38,600 nucleotides of DNA from a virus. A program made the translations under genes and the position numbers. The stretch lies in IMG/VR virus record IMGVR_UViG_3300036859_001048, positions 1 to 38,600 of that record; one strand, written 5' to 3'. The notes beneath the pieces were generated by a model. It saw only the letters and a list, made by a program, of their open reading frames with translations. It had not been told where the DNA came from and did not search any database. Positions 7,163 through 13,119 of the stretch are shown piece after piece. How positions within the stretch are numbered: the stretch's first letter is position 1; the number at the start of each line of letters is the position of its first letter.

Positions 7163-8032
7163 GTGATGATGAAAAGTCGTGATCCAGCGACAAGCGGGAG
7201 CGGCCCGAAGGACGGGCGTCGGCAAACCTTGCCGAAGGTGGAGGTTCGAGCCCTCCCTCCCGCTCTGCGCCAGCCTTCCCCTGCTCGGGGGAGGCAACAC
7301 GGCACGCGCACGAAGTACGTGTGGGACCGGTGCCGGTGCGTTCCCTGCCGCGCTGCCTCGAGTCGCTACGAGTCGGAGCGAGCCCGACGCAACGGACTGT
7401 ACGGTCGTCCGTTCCGCGCCTACTACTCGCCGGCGGCGCGCGAGTTCGGGGTGATCGAGCGAGCGACCGGTGAGATCGTCTTCCGGTCATCCGAACAGAC
7501 GGACGCGTACGAGATCCTCGCCGAGCTCCTTGAGAGCGCGCCGCGACCCGAGGGGATCTTCGCGAGCAGCCGCGACGTCGGCCTGTGCCGCAGGAAGATC
7601 CGCGAGCTCGGCGCGGCCGGCGTCTCGCTTCGACAGGTCGCTCGCGTCTCCGGCGTTGCGCGCTCGAGGCTGCAGGAGCTTATGCGTGGGTATGCCCGCC
7701 GGCGCGATCGTCCTCGCCGGCGCCGGATGAAGCTGGACACGTGCGAGCGCATCTTGTTCGTGCCCCTGGACGCCTTCGCCTCCCATGCGCTCGTGCCAGC
7801 CGAGGGGACATGGGGCCTCCTTCGCTGCCTCCTCAGAGCGGGCTGGCGCCGGATTGCGATCGCGCGCGCCCTGGCGGAGCAGGCGGGGTGGCGCGGCGGA
7901 TCTTCACCGCGCAGCCTCCAGATCCGCGGCGAGAGGGTGTTTGGGCGCACCGCTCGTGCCGTCGCCTCCATCCACGACAAGGCCTGGCGGCTGGACCACC
8001 GGGTGCGGACTGCATGCGAGTGCTCGAGATGA
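7163..8032 (+). CDS. Cys-rich / HTH phage protein (start uncertain)
   Basis: The open frame from GTG 7163 (or ATGs 7166 and 7169) gives 289 residues. The first ~34 translate the tRNA-like gene and look non-natural. The recognisable protein begins near residue 46: HGTRTKYVWDRCRCVPCRAA, an HG..Y...CRC..C core found in many actinophage proteins. Then come a helical region and an HTH-like segment (GVSLRQVARVSGVARSRLQELMRG), followed by a basic linker and a second helical half with RIAIARALAEQAGW. A later non-ATG start, for example CTG 7265, is possible. It is probably DNA-binding; the target is unknown. The stop overlaps the next ATG. Confidence 0.6.
   Translation: MMMKSRDPATSGSGPKDGRRQTLPKVEVRALPPALRQPSPARGRQHGTRTKYVWDRCRCVPCRAASSRYESERARRNGLYGRPFRAYYSPAAREFGVIERATGEIVFRSSEQTDAYEILAELLESAPRPEGIFASSRDVGLCRRKIRELGAAGVSLRQVARVSGVARSRLQELMRGYARRRDRPRRRRMKLDTCERILFVPLDAFASHALVPAEGTWGLLRCLLRAGWRRIAIARALAEQAGWRGGSSPRSLQIRGERVFGRTARAVASIHDKAWRLDHRVRTACECSR
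7194..7264 (+). tRNA. tRNA-Gly-like gene with abnormal anticodon loop
   Basis: All four stems pair perfectly. The acceptor is GCGGGAG/CTCCCGC (7194-7200 with 7257-7263). The D stem is GCCC/GGGC (7203-7206 with 7214-7217) with a GG in its loop. The anticodon stem is TCGGC/GCCGA (7219-7223 with 7231-7235). The T stem is GGAGG/CCTCC around TTCGAGC (7240-7256). The discriminator T7264, the GCGGG start and CC in anticodon positions 2-3 are glycine-like. The anticodon loop is AAACCTT, so position 33 is A rather than T, position 37 is T, and the formal anticodon is ACC. Position 8 is C. No CCA is encoded. It may be degenerate, or a tRNA-like element. Confidence 0.7.
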
Positions 8033-8184
8033 CCGAGACCTGCTGCCCCGGCTGGAGCTACCACAGCCCCAAACGTCACGATCCCGGGTGCCCGTGGGCG
8101 GCCGACACCTGGCAGCGAGTCGCGCTTCGCCTGATCGACGCGCTCATGGAATGGTGGGAGAAGCGCGTCGCTGTGGGGAAGTAG
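8029..8184 (+). CDS. 51-residue Cys/His-containing protein
   Basis: The ATG overlaps the preceding stop (ATGA). The N terminus MTETCCPGWSYHSPKRHDPGC holds three Cys and two His within 21 residues and could bind zinc. The rest is one amphipathic helix rich in Trp and Leu (WQRVALRLIDALMEWWEKR). No family was recognised. It lies directly before the RusA gene, four bases away, so it is probably co-translated. Confidence 0.5.
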   Translation: MTETCCPGWSYHSPKRHDPGCPWAADTWQRVALRLIDALMEWWEKRVAVGK

Positions 8185-8187
8185 GAC

Positions 8188-8649
8188 GTGGCCCTCGACG
8201 TCTCCGCCGTCGTCCGGTTCCGCGTGGTCGGGCTCCCCGCCCCGCAGGGGTCGAAGAACTCCTTCCGCACCAAGACGGGGAAGACCGTGGTGGTGGAGTC
8301 CTCGAAGAAGACCCTCGCCCCCTGGCGCGACGACGTCCGGCGCGCCGCCCGCGCCAACGCCCCGCCGGCGCCGCTCGAGGGCCCGATCGACCTGAGGCTG
8401 ACCTTCGTCATGCCGGTGCCGAAGTCCGCGCCCAAGCGCCGACGCCTCTGGCACACGAAGAAGCCCGATCTGACGAAGCTGGTGCGCGCGGTCGAGGATG
8501 CCTGTCGGGGCGTGATCTACCGCGACGACTCTCAGGTCGTGGCGCAGCAGACGCGCAAGAGCTACGGCTACGGCGGCCAGCCCGGCGTCGTGGTAGTCAT
8601 CTACCAGCTCGACGGGGAGCCGGTGCTCTGGCAGGGGATGGAGCCGTGA
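8188..8649 (+). CDS. rusA: RusA-family Holliday-junction resolvase
   Basis: A 153-residue protein starting at GTG, close to the usual length of the family. It shows the N-terminal VVGLPAPQGSKNSFR, where the family has a PxpKgRpR-like strand, and a WRDDVRRAARAN helix. The diagnostic KKPDLTKLVRAVEDACRGVIYRDDSQVV stretch has acidic residues at about D94, D104, D113 and D114 forming the Mg2+ site. Such enzymes cut four-way junctions that arise during phage recombination and replication before packaging. The gene fits with the annealing protein and helicase upstream. The assignment is by motif and is firm. Confidence 0.85.
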   Translation: MALDVSAVVRFRVVGLPAPQGSKNSFRTKTGKTVVVESSKKTLAPWRDDVRRAARANAPPAPLEGPIDLRLTFVMPVPKSAPKRRRLWHTKKPDLTKLVRAVEDACRGVIYRDDSQVVAQQTRKSYGYGGQPGVVVVIYQLDGEPVLWQGMEP

Positions 8650-8698
8650 TCGAGGACTCCAACCCGGCGCTCGCCGTAGCGGGAGGGGAGCGCAGGCG

Positions 8699-8923
8699 AT
8701 GACCAACTCGTTCTCGTTCCACGCAGCCCGTCAGGCGGCCGTGTCGTCCAACCAGTTCCCGGCGAAACCGGACCAGCGCGCGTTCGTCAGCATCACGCTG
8801 CGGAACGGGAGCGAGGACGTGGTGCTGTTCGTGAACGACAGCGACCTGGCGATGGAAATAGGGCGCGCTTTTGGAGACGCCGCAGCGTTCCTGATGCGGC
8901 AGAAGGAGACGCGCAAGCGATGA
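8699..8923 (+). CDS. hypothetical protein, 74 residues
   Basis: A short protein of unrecognised family. Its middle (QRAFVSITLRNGSEDVVLFVNDSDLAMEIGRAFGDAAAFLMRQ) suggests two beta strands followed by a helix. A GGGAGGGGAGCGCAGGCG stretch before the ATG provides a ribosome binding site. The stop overlaps the ATG of the following gene, the first of a run of small accessory genes between RusA and the insertion sequence. Confidence 0.5.
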   Translation: MTNSFSFHAARQAAVSSNQFPAKPDQRAFVSITLRNGSEDVVLFVNDSDLAMEIGRAFGDAAAFLMRQKETRKR

Positions 8924-9168
8924 CCTCTGACCAAACCGGGCAAGTGCTTGTTGACTCGTGGCGGGCTCGCCGCGATCACGGGCAACCGGAGACATGCCCG
9001 GCGTGTGGCGACCCGGTGCTTACCGTCGGCATCACGAAGCTGGCCTACACCTATGAATTATGCGACACGAGGCTCATTGGCGAATGGGTAGCCATTCCCC
9101 GCGAGGACTTCGACCGTCTGTTTCGCGCCCTGCGCCGCCTCAACGAGACAACCGAAGGGAGCGAGTGA
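8920..9168 (+). CDS. hypothetical protein with a CxxC pair
   Basis: An 82-residue protein with CPACGDPVL near residue 26 and a single further Cys (YELCDTRL) about 20 residues later, so a metal site is possible but incomplete. The C terminus is helical (FDRLFRALRRLNETTEG). It overlaps the previous gene by four bases and directly abuts the next ATG. Function unknown. Confidence 0.5.
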   Translation: MTSDQTGQVLVDSWRARRDHGQPETCPACGDPVLTVGITKLAYTYELCDTRLIGEWVAIPREDFDRLFRALRRLNETTEGSE

Positions 9169-9399
9169 ATGAAGGCTGGCCATCCTCACGTCCACTTGCG
9201 AACGGTAACTGGAGGGAGCGCTGAGGAGCAACAGCAGCAGGGCGACGCGCTCATCGCCTCCCTGCCGGGAGGCCATTGCCTGTGGATTGGTGGATCGCGG
9301 ATGCTGCTGACAATCTCGGGCAACGCAACGCTGTGCGCGCTCGCGGAGATGATGCTGCGGGTAGAGCGAGGCCCGGGCTACTGGGACACGGATGTATGA
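9169..9399 (+). CDS. hypothetical protein, 76 residues
   Basis: The ATG follows the previous stop with no gap, and GGGAGCGAG upstream supplies the ribosome binding site. The same CCGAAGGGAGCGAGTGA junction recurs before the next gene at 9418. The product mixes strands and one helix (CALAEMMLRVERGPGYW) and has no recognised domain. Confidence 0.5.
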   Translation: MKAGHPHVHLRTVTGGSAEEQQQQGDALIASLPGGHCLWIGGSRMLLTISGNATLCALAEMMLRVERGPGYWDTDV

Positions 9400-9417
9400 C
9401 CGAAGGGAGCGAGTGAA

Positions 9418-9648
9418 ATGAGAGTCAACGTTTACCACGAGGAGATCACCACCGACGTTGTCGTCGTGTCCACGAGAGCATCTACGGGCAACGAGTACCT
9501 CGGCCTGCGCTTCTTCCTGGAGTCAACGCCTTCCCTTCACCGCACCGCACGCGACGACGACCGCTCCGCCGTGACGTTCTGGGTCGGCGACAAGGAATCC
9601 GCCAAGCGGCTGCTCAACGCTGCGCTGGCTGCGTTGGATCTCGTATGA
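9418..9648 (+). CDS. hypothetical protein, 76 residues
   Basis: The product is a small alpha/beta protein (MRVNVYHEEITTDVVVVSTRA, then FWVGDKESAKRLLNAALAALDLV). The leader repeats the ACCGAAGGGAGCGAGTGAA junction seen before 9169. The stop overlaps the ATG of the gene that was later split by the insertion sequence. No family was recognised. Confidence 0.5.
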   Translation: MRVNVYHEEITTDVVVVSTRASTGNEYLGLRFFLESTPSLHRTARDDDRSAVTFWVGDKESAKRLLNAALAALDLV

Positions 9649-9773
9649 ACCTCCTAGACCGTCTTGAAGCCGCTGAGCTAGACGGGGTGGACTACGTCGT
9701 GCTGTTCCCCCACCTGATAGCGGTAGCGCGGGCGGCGGAACCCGCTCGTAAAGTTCGGCAACTATACCCTTGA
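9645..9773 (+). pseudogene. 5' fragment of gene split by the IS
   Basis: The ATG at 9645 overlaps the previous stop. 37 residues are native (MNLLDRLEAAELDGVDYVVL and on) before the frame enters the insertion sequence at 9757 and stops at 9773 after about five IS-coded residues. Removing 9757-12108 (the IS plus one copy of the target duplication) joins this frame exactly to the 3' fragment at 12109, restoring 288 bases, or 95 codons plus stop. The left fragment alone would make a 42-residue peptide. Confidence 0.85.
9749..9756. repeat. left target-site duplication, TAAAGTTC
   Basis: TAAAGTTC occurs immediately outside the left inverted repeat and again immediately outside the right one at 12101-12108. 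Eight-base duplications are typical of the IS1595 family. Confidence 0.95.
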
Positions 9774-9781
9774 CGCCGGTA
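9757..9781 (+). repeat. left terminal inverted repeat of the IS
   Basis: 25 bp matching the complement of 12076-12100 at 22 positions (mismatches at repeat positions 10, 13 and 15). Both share GGCAACTAT at the outer end and GACGCCGGTA at the inner end. The -35 box of the transposase promoter lies inside this repeat. Confidence 0.9.
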
Positions 9782-9798
9782 CCGGCATCTGGTATCGT
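9770..9798 (+). promoter_or_regulatory. transposase promoter
   Basis: TTGACG (9770-9775) and TATCGT (9793-9798) are separated by exactly 17 bases, a good sigma-70/HrdB-type promoter. The predicted transcription start, about seven bases after the -10 box, falls on or next to the ATG at 9805. The transposase mRNA would therefore be leaderless, or nearly so. Confidence 0.65.
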
Positions 9799-9804
9799 TG
9801 AGGT

Positions 9805-10773
9805 ATGCCACCGGTCAATCGAAACAAGCCCCGCCGAGGCTCCGCGTCGGAGTCCCGATATTCCATCTTCGAGTTCGATCGGGAGTTCCCCGACGACGCG
9901 ACGTGCCTTGATTATCTCGTGCGGCGGTTCTACCCGCAGGGAATCTCCTGCCCAACCTGCCGGCGGGTCACGAAGCACCATCGGGTCAAGGCCCGGCCCG
10001 CCTACTCCTGCCAGTTCTGCGGGCACTACGAGTACCCGATGGTGGGCACGATCTTCGAGGGGTCGGCTACCTCACTGAGGCTGTGGTTCTACGGGATCTA
10101 TCTCATGGCGAGCACACGATGCGGAATCTCGGCCAAGCAGCTCGAACGGGAACTTGGGGTCACCTACAAGACCGCATGGAGGATGTTCAACCGGATTCGC
10201 TCCCTCATGTGGCAGGACGACGAGCTGCTCGACGGTGAGGTCGAGGTAGACGAGACCTTCATCGGCGGCAAAGCCAAGTGGCGCAATCGGGGCCTCCCGC
10301 TTGGGCGTGGCCGTGGAGGATCGGGCAAGACCCCTGTCCAGGGCATGGCGCGCCGTCCGACGCCGGCCCGGGGGCGCAAGATCGCCGCCCACGTCGTGGA
10401 GGACGACTCCGGGCGCACCCTGGCGGGTCGGGTCCGGCGTCGGGTCGTGCCCGCCTCCAAGGTCTATACCGACGAGCACCGTGCCTACCGCAACCTGGGG
10501 AGGATGGGCTTCGAGCACGAGTTCGTGACCCACGGGGCCAAGGTCTACGTGAGCGGGGTCGTCCACACGAATACGGTGGAGGCGTTCTGGTCGCACTTGA
10601 AGCGGGGGATCAGCGGCGTATACCACGGCGTCGGGCGGGCGTATCTCCAGAACTACGTGGATGAGTACACGTTCCGCTACAACGCCGCGAGGGACCCGGT
10701 TACCGGGCCGCGCGGCGTGTTCGACGCCGTGCTTTCGCGGGTCGTGAAGGCTTCGCCCGAGACTGCTTCGTAG
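9805..10773 (+). CDS. IS1595-family (ISXO2-like) transposase
   Basis: A 322-residue DDE-type transposase. The N-terminal zinc ribbon has C49/C52 (CPTC) and C69/C72 (CQFC), followed by the helical region typical of the family (ISAKQLERELGVTYKTAWRMFNRIR). Catalytic residues are D149 (GEVEVDETFIGG), D223 (VYTDEHRAY) and N256/E259 in HTNTVEAFWSHLKRGISGVYHGV, the IS1595 signature. A Gly/Arg-rich insert at about 160-190 separates the first two. It would cut and join at the 25-bp repeats and make the 8-bp duplication seen here. It appears intact, so the element may still be mobile. Confidence 0.95.
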   Translation: MPPVNRNKPRRGSASESRYSIFEFDREFPDDATCLDYLVRRFYPQGISCPTCRRVTKHHRVKARPAYSCQFCGHYEYPMVGTIFEGSATSLRLWFYGIYLMASTRCGISAKQLERELGVTYKTAWRMFNRIRSLMWQDDELLDGEVEVDETFIGGKAKWRNRGLPLGRGRGGSGKTPVQGMARRPTPARGRKIAAHVVEDDSGRTLAGRVRRRVVPASKVYTDEHRAYRNLGRMGFEHEFVTHGAKVYVSGVVHTNTVEAFWSHLKRGISGVYHGVGRAYLQNYVDEYTFRYNAARDPVTGPRGVFDAVLSRVVKASPETAS

Positions 10774-10887
10774 CGGTCCGGTCGAACGACCCCGCCCATT
10801 CGTCGCGCGTGGGTATGGGGATCTCCAGCCCGGTCTTGGTGCGCTGGCTGGGCTCGCCCGAGCGTGCGAGGGACCTTTTCCGTGCGC

Positions 10888-11103
10888 TCACCCGGGTCGC
10901 ACGTCCTCGGCAGGCCAGGGGATCCCGTCGGGCTCCCGGTCCTCCACTCGTGCCCGTTCCCATTCATCCTCGGTGCAGACCCAGATAACCGGGAAATCGT
11001 GTCCCTCGACTTCAACCCCAGTTAGAGCGCGCCGAGCGTGCTGATCCCCGAAGGCATCAAGAACCATGATCCTCTCCCCGGGTGCGATGCGTGTCTTGGC
11101 CAT
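10888..11103 (-). CDS. IS cargo: small conserved hypothetical protein
   Basis: A 71-residue minus-strand gene facing the transposase. The in-frame frame extends to 11139, but the ATG at 11103 (MAKTRIAPGERIMVLDAFG) gives the natural-looking start. It is acidic and Trp-containing with a beta-rich first half (VLDAFGDQHARRALTGVEVEGHDFPVIWVC). A WERARVEDREPDGIPWPAEDV tail resembles small hypothetical proteins of actinobacteria. No catalytic motif is visible. Its place inside the element makes it cargo; it may pair functionally with the divergent DUF5343 gene. Confidence 0.55.
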   Translation of the reverse strand: MAKTRIAPGERIMVLDAFGDQHARRALTGVEVEGHDFPVIWVCTEDEWERARVEDREPDGIPWPAEDVRPG

Positions 11104-11177
11104 GTCCCCATGGTCGTCCCGGGCCCGGCGTCCTCGCAAGGAACTCCGGGAAAAAGTTCCTGAGGCCGTTGGGCGGC

Positions 11178-11206
11178 TTGACGGCGTATATTCCGGGGCG
11201 TACCCT
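11178..11206 (+). promoter_or_regulatory. promoter of the DUF5343 cargo gene
   Basis: TTGACG (11178-11183) and TACCCT (11201-11206) are 17 bases apart. The predicted start near 11213 leaves a leader of about 44 bases containing GGAGGT (11245-11250), six bases before the ATG at 11257. Confidence 0.55.
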
Positions 11207-11256
11207 TAGGGACTAAAGGCCGGGGAATACCCTCGGCATAAGCAGGAGGTAGAGTC

Positions 11257-11940
11257 ATGGAGGATCCAAGGACAGACCAGCCGAGCTTCTCCCCGCCATA
11301 CAACGTCCCCTGGGCGACGTTCCTGAGCACCATCGAGAAGGTGGCCGAGGATCTGCCCAATAAGATCGACAGGAGCTATCTGGGTACGCGCTCTGGGAAC
11401 GAGCAAACTTACCTAATCGCGGCCTTCAAGGGCTTTGGGCTCATCGGGGACAAATTCGAGGTCACCGACGATCTCCGTGCCCTGGCGAAGGATTCCGAGG
11501 GGCGGCCTGGGCGGATCGCTGATCTCCTGCGCCAGTTCTATCCAAATGCGATCAAGCTCGGGGAGACGAACGCCACGCCGGGTGAACTGGAGGAGGCCTT
11601 CGTCCAGGCGTACCCGAGGATCACGGGCGCGTCCCGGACCAAGGCGATCCGGTTCTTCCTCTTCGCATGCGATTACGCCGGGCTGCCGAAAAGCCCGCTC
11701 TGGAAGGTCGCCAAAAAGGCTCCCTCATCGGGGGGGCGGCGGGCGGGCCGGCGACCTAGGGGTGAGCCGTCTGCGCCACCGACACCATCATCCGCTCGGA
11801 CCTCAAGCCACCGCGATCGCTACCTCGACATGCTCTTGAAGAAGGCGGAGGAGTCGGAGGAACTGAACGAGGTCCTGCTCGACCGAATCGAGAAACTTCT
11901 GCCAGACGGCCAGACAGCCGACGGAAGGGGGAAAGGATGA
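11257..11940 (+). CDS. IS cargo: DUF5343 protein
   Basis: A 227-residue protein. Residues 12-150 match DUF5343: PYNVPWATFLSTIEKVAEDLPNKIDRSYL, a YLIAAFKGFGLIGDKFEVTDDLRAL winged-helix-like segment, LLRQFYPNAIKL, and SRTKAIRFFLFACDYAGLPKS. A basic Ser/Pro linker (about 155-190) leads to a C-terminal coiled coil (DRYLDMLLKKAEESEELNEVLLDRIEKLLP). The domain's function is not established. It occurs as a stand-alone protein in scattered bacterial islands, which suits mobile cargo. It has its own promoter and a strong ribosome binding site. Confidence 0.75.
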   Translation: MEDPRTDQPSFSPPYNVPWATFLSTIEKVAEDLPNKIDRSYLGTRSGNEQTYLIAAFKGFGLIGDKFEVTDDLRALAKDSEGRPGRIADLLRQFYPNAIKLGETNATPGELEEAFVQAYPRITGASRTKAIRFFLFACDYAGLPKSPLWKVAKKAPSSGGRRAGRRPRGEPSAPPTPSSARTSSHRDRYLDMLLKKAEESEELNEVLLDRIEKLLPDGQTADGRGKG

Positions 11941-11991
11941 GTTAGTGCCCAGCGGCCGGGCGAGAATCCGGTCAAGACGCCATGTAGTACC

Positions 11992-12021
11992 GAGGGAGTC
12001 GGGCTGCCACCCGGCTCCCTC
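11992..12021 (+). terminator. hairpin downstream of DUF5343 gene
   Basis: GAGGGAG (11992-11998) pairs with CTCCCTC (12015-12021), with an inner GGG/CCC extension. It lies about 50 bases after the cargo gene stop and inside the IS right end. It would end cargo transcription before the interrupted host gene. Confidence 0.5.
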
Positions 12022-12075
12022 CCTATTGTCGGCACGATCAACGGAAAAGCAAGCGGCTCATGCCCGGTAATTCTA

Positions 12076-12100
12076 TACCGGCGTCTAAGGGATAGTTGCC
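12076..12100 (-). repeat. right terminal inverted repeat of the IS
   Basis: The complement of the left repeat with three mismatches over 25 bp. It ends ATAGTTGCC at 12100, directly followed by the second copy of TAAAGTTC. Confidence 0.9.
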
Positions 12101-12108
12101 TAAAGTTC
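12101..12108. repeat. right target-site duplication, TAAAGTTC
   Basis: Identical to 9749-9756, marking the right junction of the insertion. Confidence 0.95.
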
Positions 12109-12284
12109 TCGCTCGGCTGATCGCTCCATGCCCACAATGCCACACACTTGGAAACGATCCAAACTGCGGGATGAGCGTTCACGTCTTGCGTCGTCAGTTT
12201 CCCGAGGCTGCGAAAGATGCGTCTGAGGCTTCCTGGAACTTGTACCAAGCCTTGAAGCCTCTGCTCTCCGAGGAGGAGAAGTGA
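12109..12284 (+). pseudogene. 3' fragment of gene split by the IS
   Basis: This is the continuation of the 9645 gene. After TAAAGTTC the frame reads LARLIAPCPQCHTLGNDPNC and on to VHVLRRQFPEAAKDASEASWNLYQALKPLLSEEEK. The CPQC...NPNC-like pairs suggest a small zinc ribbon in the uninterrupted protein. A TTG at 12096 is in frame but has no clear ribosome binding site, so independent expression is doubtful. The end contains the direct repeat CTCCGAGGAGGAGAAGTGA, which also supplies the ribosome binding site of the next gene. Confidence 0.8.
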
Positions 12285-12493
12285 CCGTGCATATGGTTGA
12301 TGAGCGCTCTTTCGAGCCCCGCAAGGATGGGTGGTATATAGCGCGCTGCTCCTGCCGCCGCTTCAAATGGGGCCCGCTCCCGGGCTTGATGGAAGTTGTT
12401 GATGTCCTGATGGAGCACGCGGCCGAGATGGCAGCGAAGTCGATGCATCCGCGACGCAATCCTGGTCGGCGGCGACAGGAGCAGCGAGCATGA
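12281..12493 (+). CDS. hypothetical protein, 70 residues
   Basis: It starts at a GTG overlapping the previous stop, with GAGGAGGAGAA upstream as the ribosome binding site. The N-terminal half is beta-rich with Cys (WYIARCSCRRFKWGPLPG), the middle helical (LMEVVDVLMEHAAEMAA), and the C terminus strongly basic. It resembles small phage proteins that include a WxxxCSC motif, but I recognise no named family. It overlaps the next ATG by four bases. Confidence 0.5.
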   Translation: MTVHMVDERSFEPRKDGWYIARCSCRRFKWGPLPGLMEVVDVLMEHAAEMAAKSMHPRRNPGRRRQEQRA

Positions 12494-12690
12494 CCGACGA
12501 CTTGAAGCGCGAAGTGTTCGTGAGCGATTTGAGCAAGATCGCGGATGCCCTGCGAGAGGCAACAGGTTTCTTCAAGAAGCGCGATGAGATGAACGCAGCA
12601 GTCCACCTTGCCCATGATGTGCGCTATTCGCCGATCACCCACACGGTTGAGGCCGCCTACGAGCGCGCGCTGGGGATGATAGCTCCATGA
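12490..12690 (+). CDS. hypothetical protein, 66 residues
   Basis: A short, mostly helical protein (SDLSKIADALREATGFFKKRDEMNAAVHLAHDVRYSPITHTVEAAYERALGM). Its start overlaps the previous stop (ATGA) and its stop overlaps a tiny ORF at 12687. No recognised domain. Confidence 0.5.
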   Translation: MTDDLKREVFVSDLSKIADALREATGFFKKRDEMNAAVHLAHDVRYSPITHTVEAAYERALGMIAP

Positions 12691-12734
12691 CCGACGACGC
12701 CCGAGCGCCCTGGGCCTCCGAGGAGGAGAAGTGA
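12687..12734 (+). other. 15-codon mosaic ORF
   Basis: ATG 12687 to TGA 12734 encodes MTDDARAPWASEEEK. Its first 12 bases match the start of the 12490 gene (ATGACCGACGAC). Its last 19 bases (CTCCGAGGAGGAGAAGTGA, 12716-12734) are identical to 12266-12284 at the end of the IS-split gene. It looks like a deletion or recombination scar rather than a functional gene. Confidence 0.5.
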
Positions 12735-12855
12735 GAACAAAACTCCACCCCTGGCGCGCTACGGCCACCGCGCGCTATCGTTTCCCTGCTAGCACCTTGG
12801 GGGATCGCTTAAAAAGGCTGCCGAGGCCTGGCGACGAAGGAGTTGTAGGCAGCCG
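12735..12855. other. intergenic stretch, possible promoter
   Basis: About 120 bases with lower GC (CGCTTAAAAAGG at about 12806) before the gene at 12856. A GTG frame from 12731 is open but Arg/Ser/Pro-rich and overlaps the next gene; I do not consider it real. A promoter is possible, but no convincing -35/-10 pair was found. Confidence 0.3.
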
Positions 12856-13032
12856 ATGCCAGCTGAGAGCCCGACCAAACCGGCGACCCCGATCGAGCTC
12901 GTCGCCCTCCTCATAAGGGCGCTGGCCCTCGAAGCCGGCCAGCTCATCATCACTGTTCAGCACCCATCCAAGGTCGCGCTCGTTGACGTGCACAGACGCT
13001 TCAAGCCGCACGAACTGAACCGCATCGCCTGA
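12856..13032 (+). CDS. hypothetical protein, 58 residues
   Basis: It starts MPAESPTKPATPIELVALLIRALALEAGQLII and continues VQHPSKVALVDVHRRFKPHELNRIA. The central segment is an amphipathic helix followed by a strand. GAAGGAG (12836-12842) lies rather far upstream of the ATG, so the start is slightly uncertain. The strong inverted repeat at 13063-13119 lies just after the stop. Function unknown. Confidence 0.45.
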   Translation: MPAESPTKPATPIELVALLIRALALEAGQLIITVQHPSKVALVDVHRRFKPHELNRIA

Positions 13033-13062
13033 GAACCCAAAGGCAAGACCTCGGCCCGGCAT

Positions 13063-13119
13063 TCGGGAGGGGACTGGAGAACCGGCGCTCGGCAAGCCGG
13101 TGACCCGGACCCCTCCCGA
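13063..13119 (+). terminator. nested hairpin with T-rich tail
   Basis: The outer arms TCGGGAGGGG (13063-13072) and CCCCTCCCGA (13110-13119) pair perfectly. Inside, ACCGGC (13081-13086) pairs with GCCGGT (13096-13101). The right arm is followed by TTCTTGTCTCTT. This fits an intrinsic terminator or an attenuator, and it overlaps the beginning of the next open frame. Confidence 0.6.

Larger units (their letters stand above)
9757..12100 (+). mobile_element. IS1595-family insertion sequence with two cargo genes
   Basis: A 2344-bp element bounded by inverted repeats beginning GGCAACTAT at 9757 and ending ATAGTTGCC at 12100. The repeats are 25 bp with three mismatches and are flanked by the 8-bp duplication TAAAGTTC. 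It carries an IS1595-type transposase (9805-10773, +), a small minus-strand gene (10888-11103) and a DUF5343 gene (11257-11940, +) with its own promoter and terminator-like hairpin. The cargo makes it longer than a transposase-only member. Intact ends and duplication suggest a recent insertion. Confidence 0.95.

Noticed and set aside
6888-7166. 92-residue protein in the hairpin segment
   Set aside because: The frame is open and overlaps both neighbours, but the composition is Pro/Gly/Arg-rich with no domain and it crosses three strong hairpins.
8646-8702. 18-residue ORF between RusA and the next gene
   Set aside because: Too short, no feature, and it contains the ribosome binding site of the next gene.
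12731-12916. 61-residue GTG-started ORF after the 19-base repeat
   Set aside because: The product is Arg/Ser/Pro-rich and overlaps the better-looking 12856 gene in another frame.
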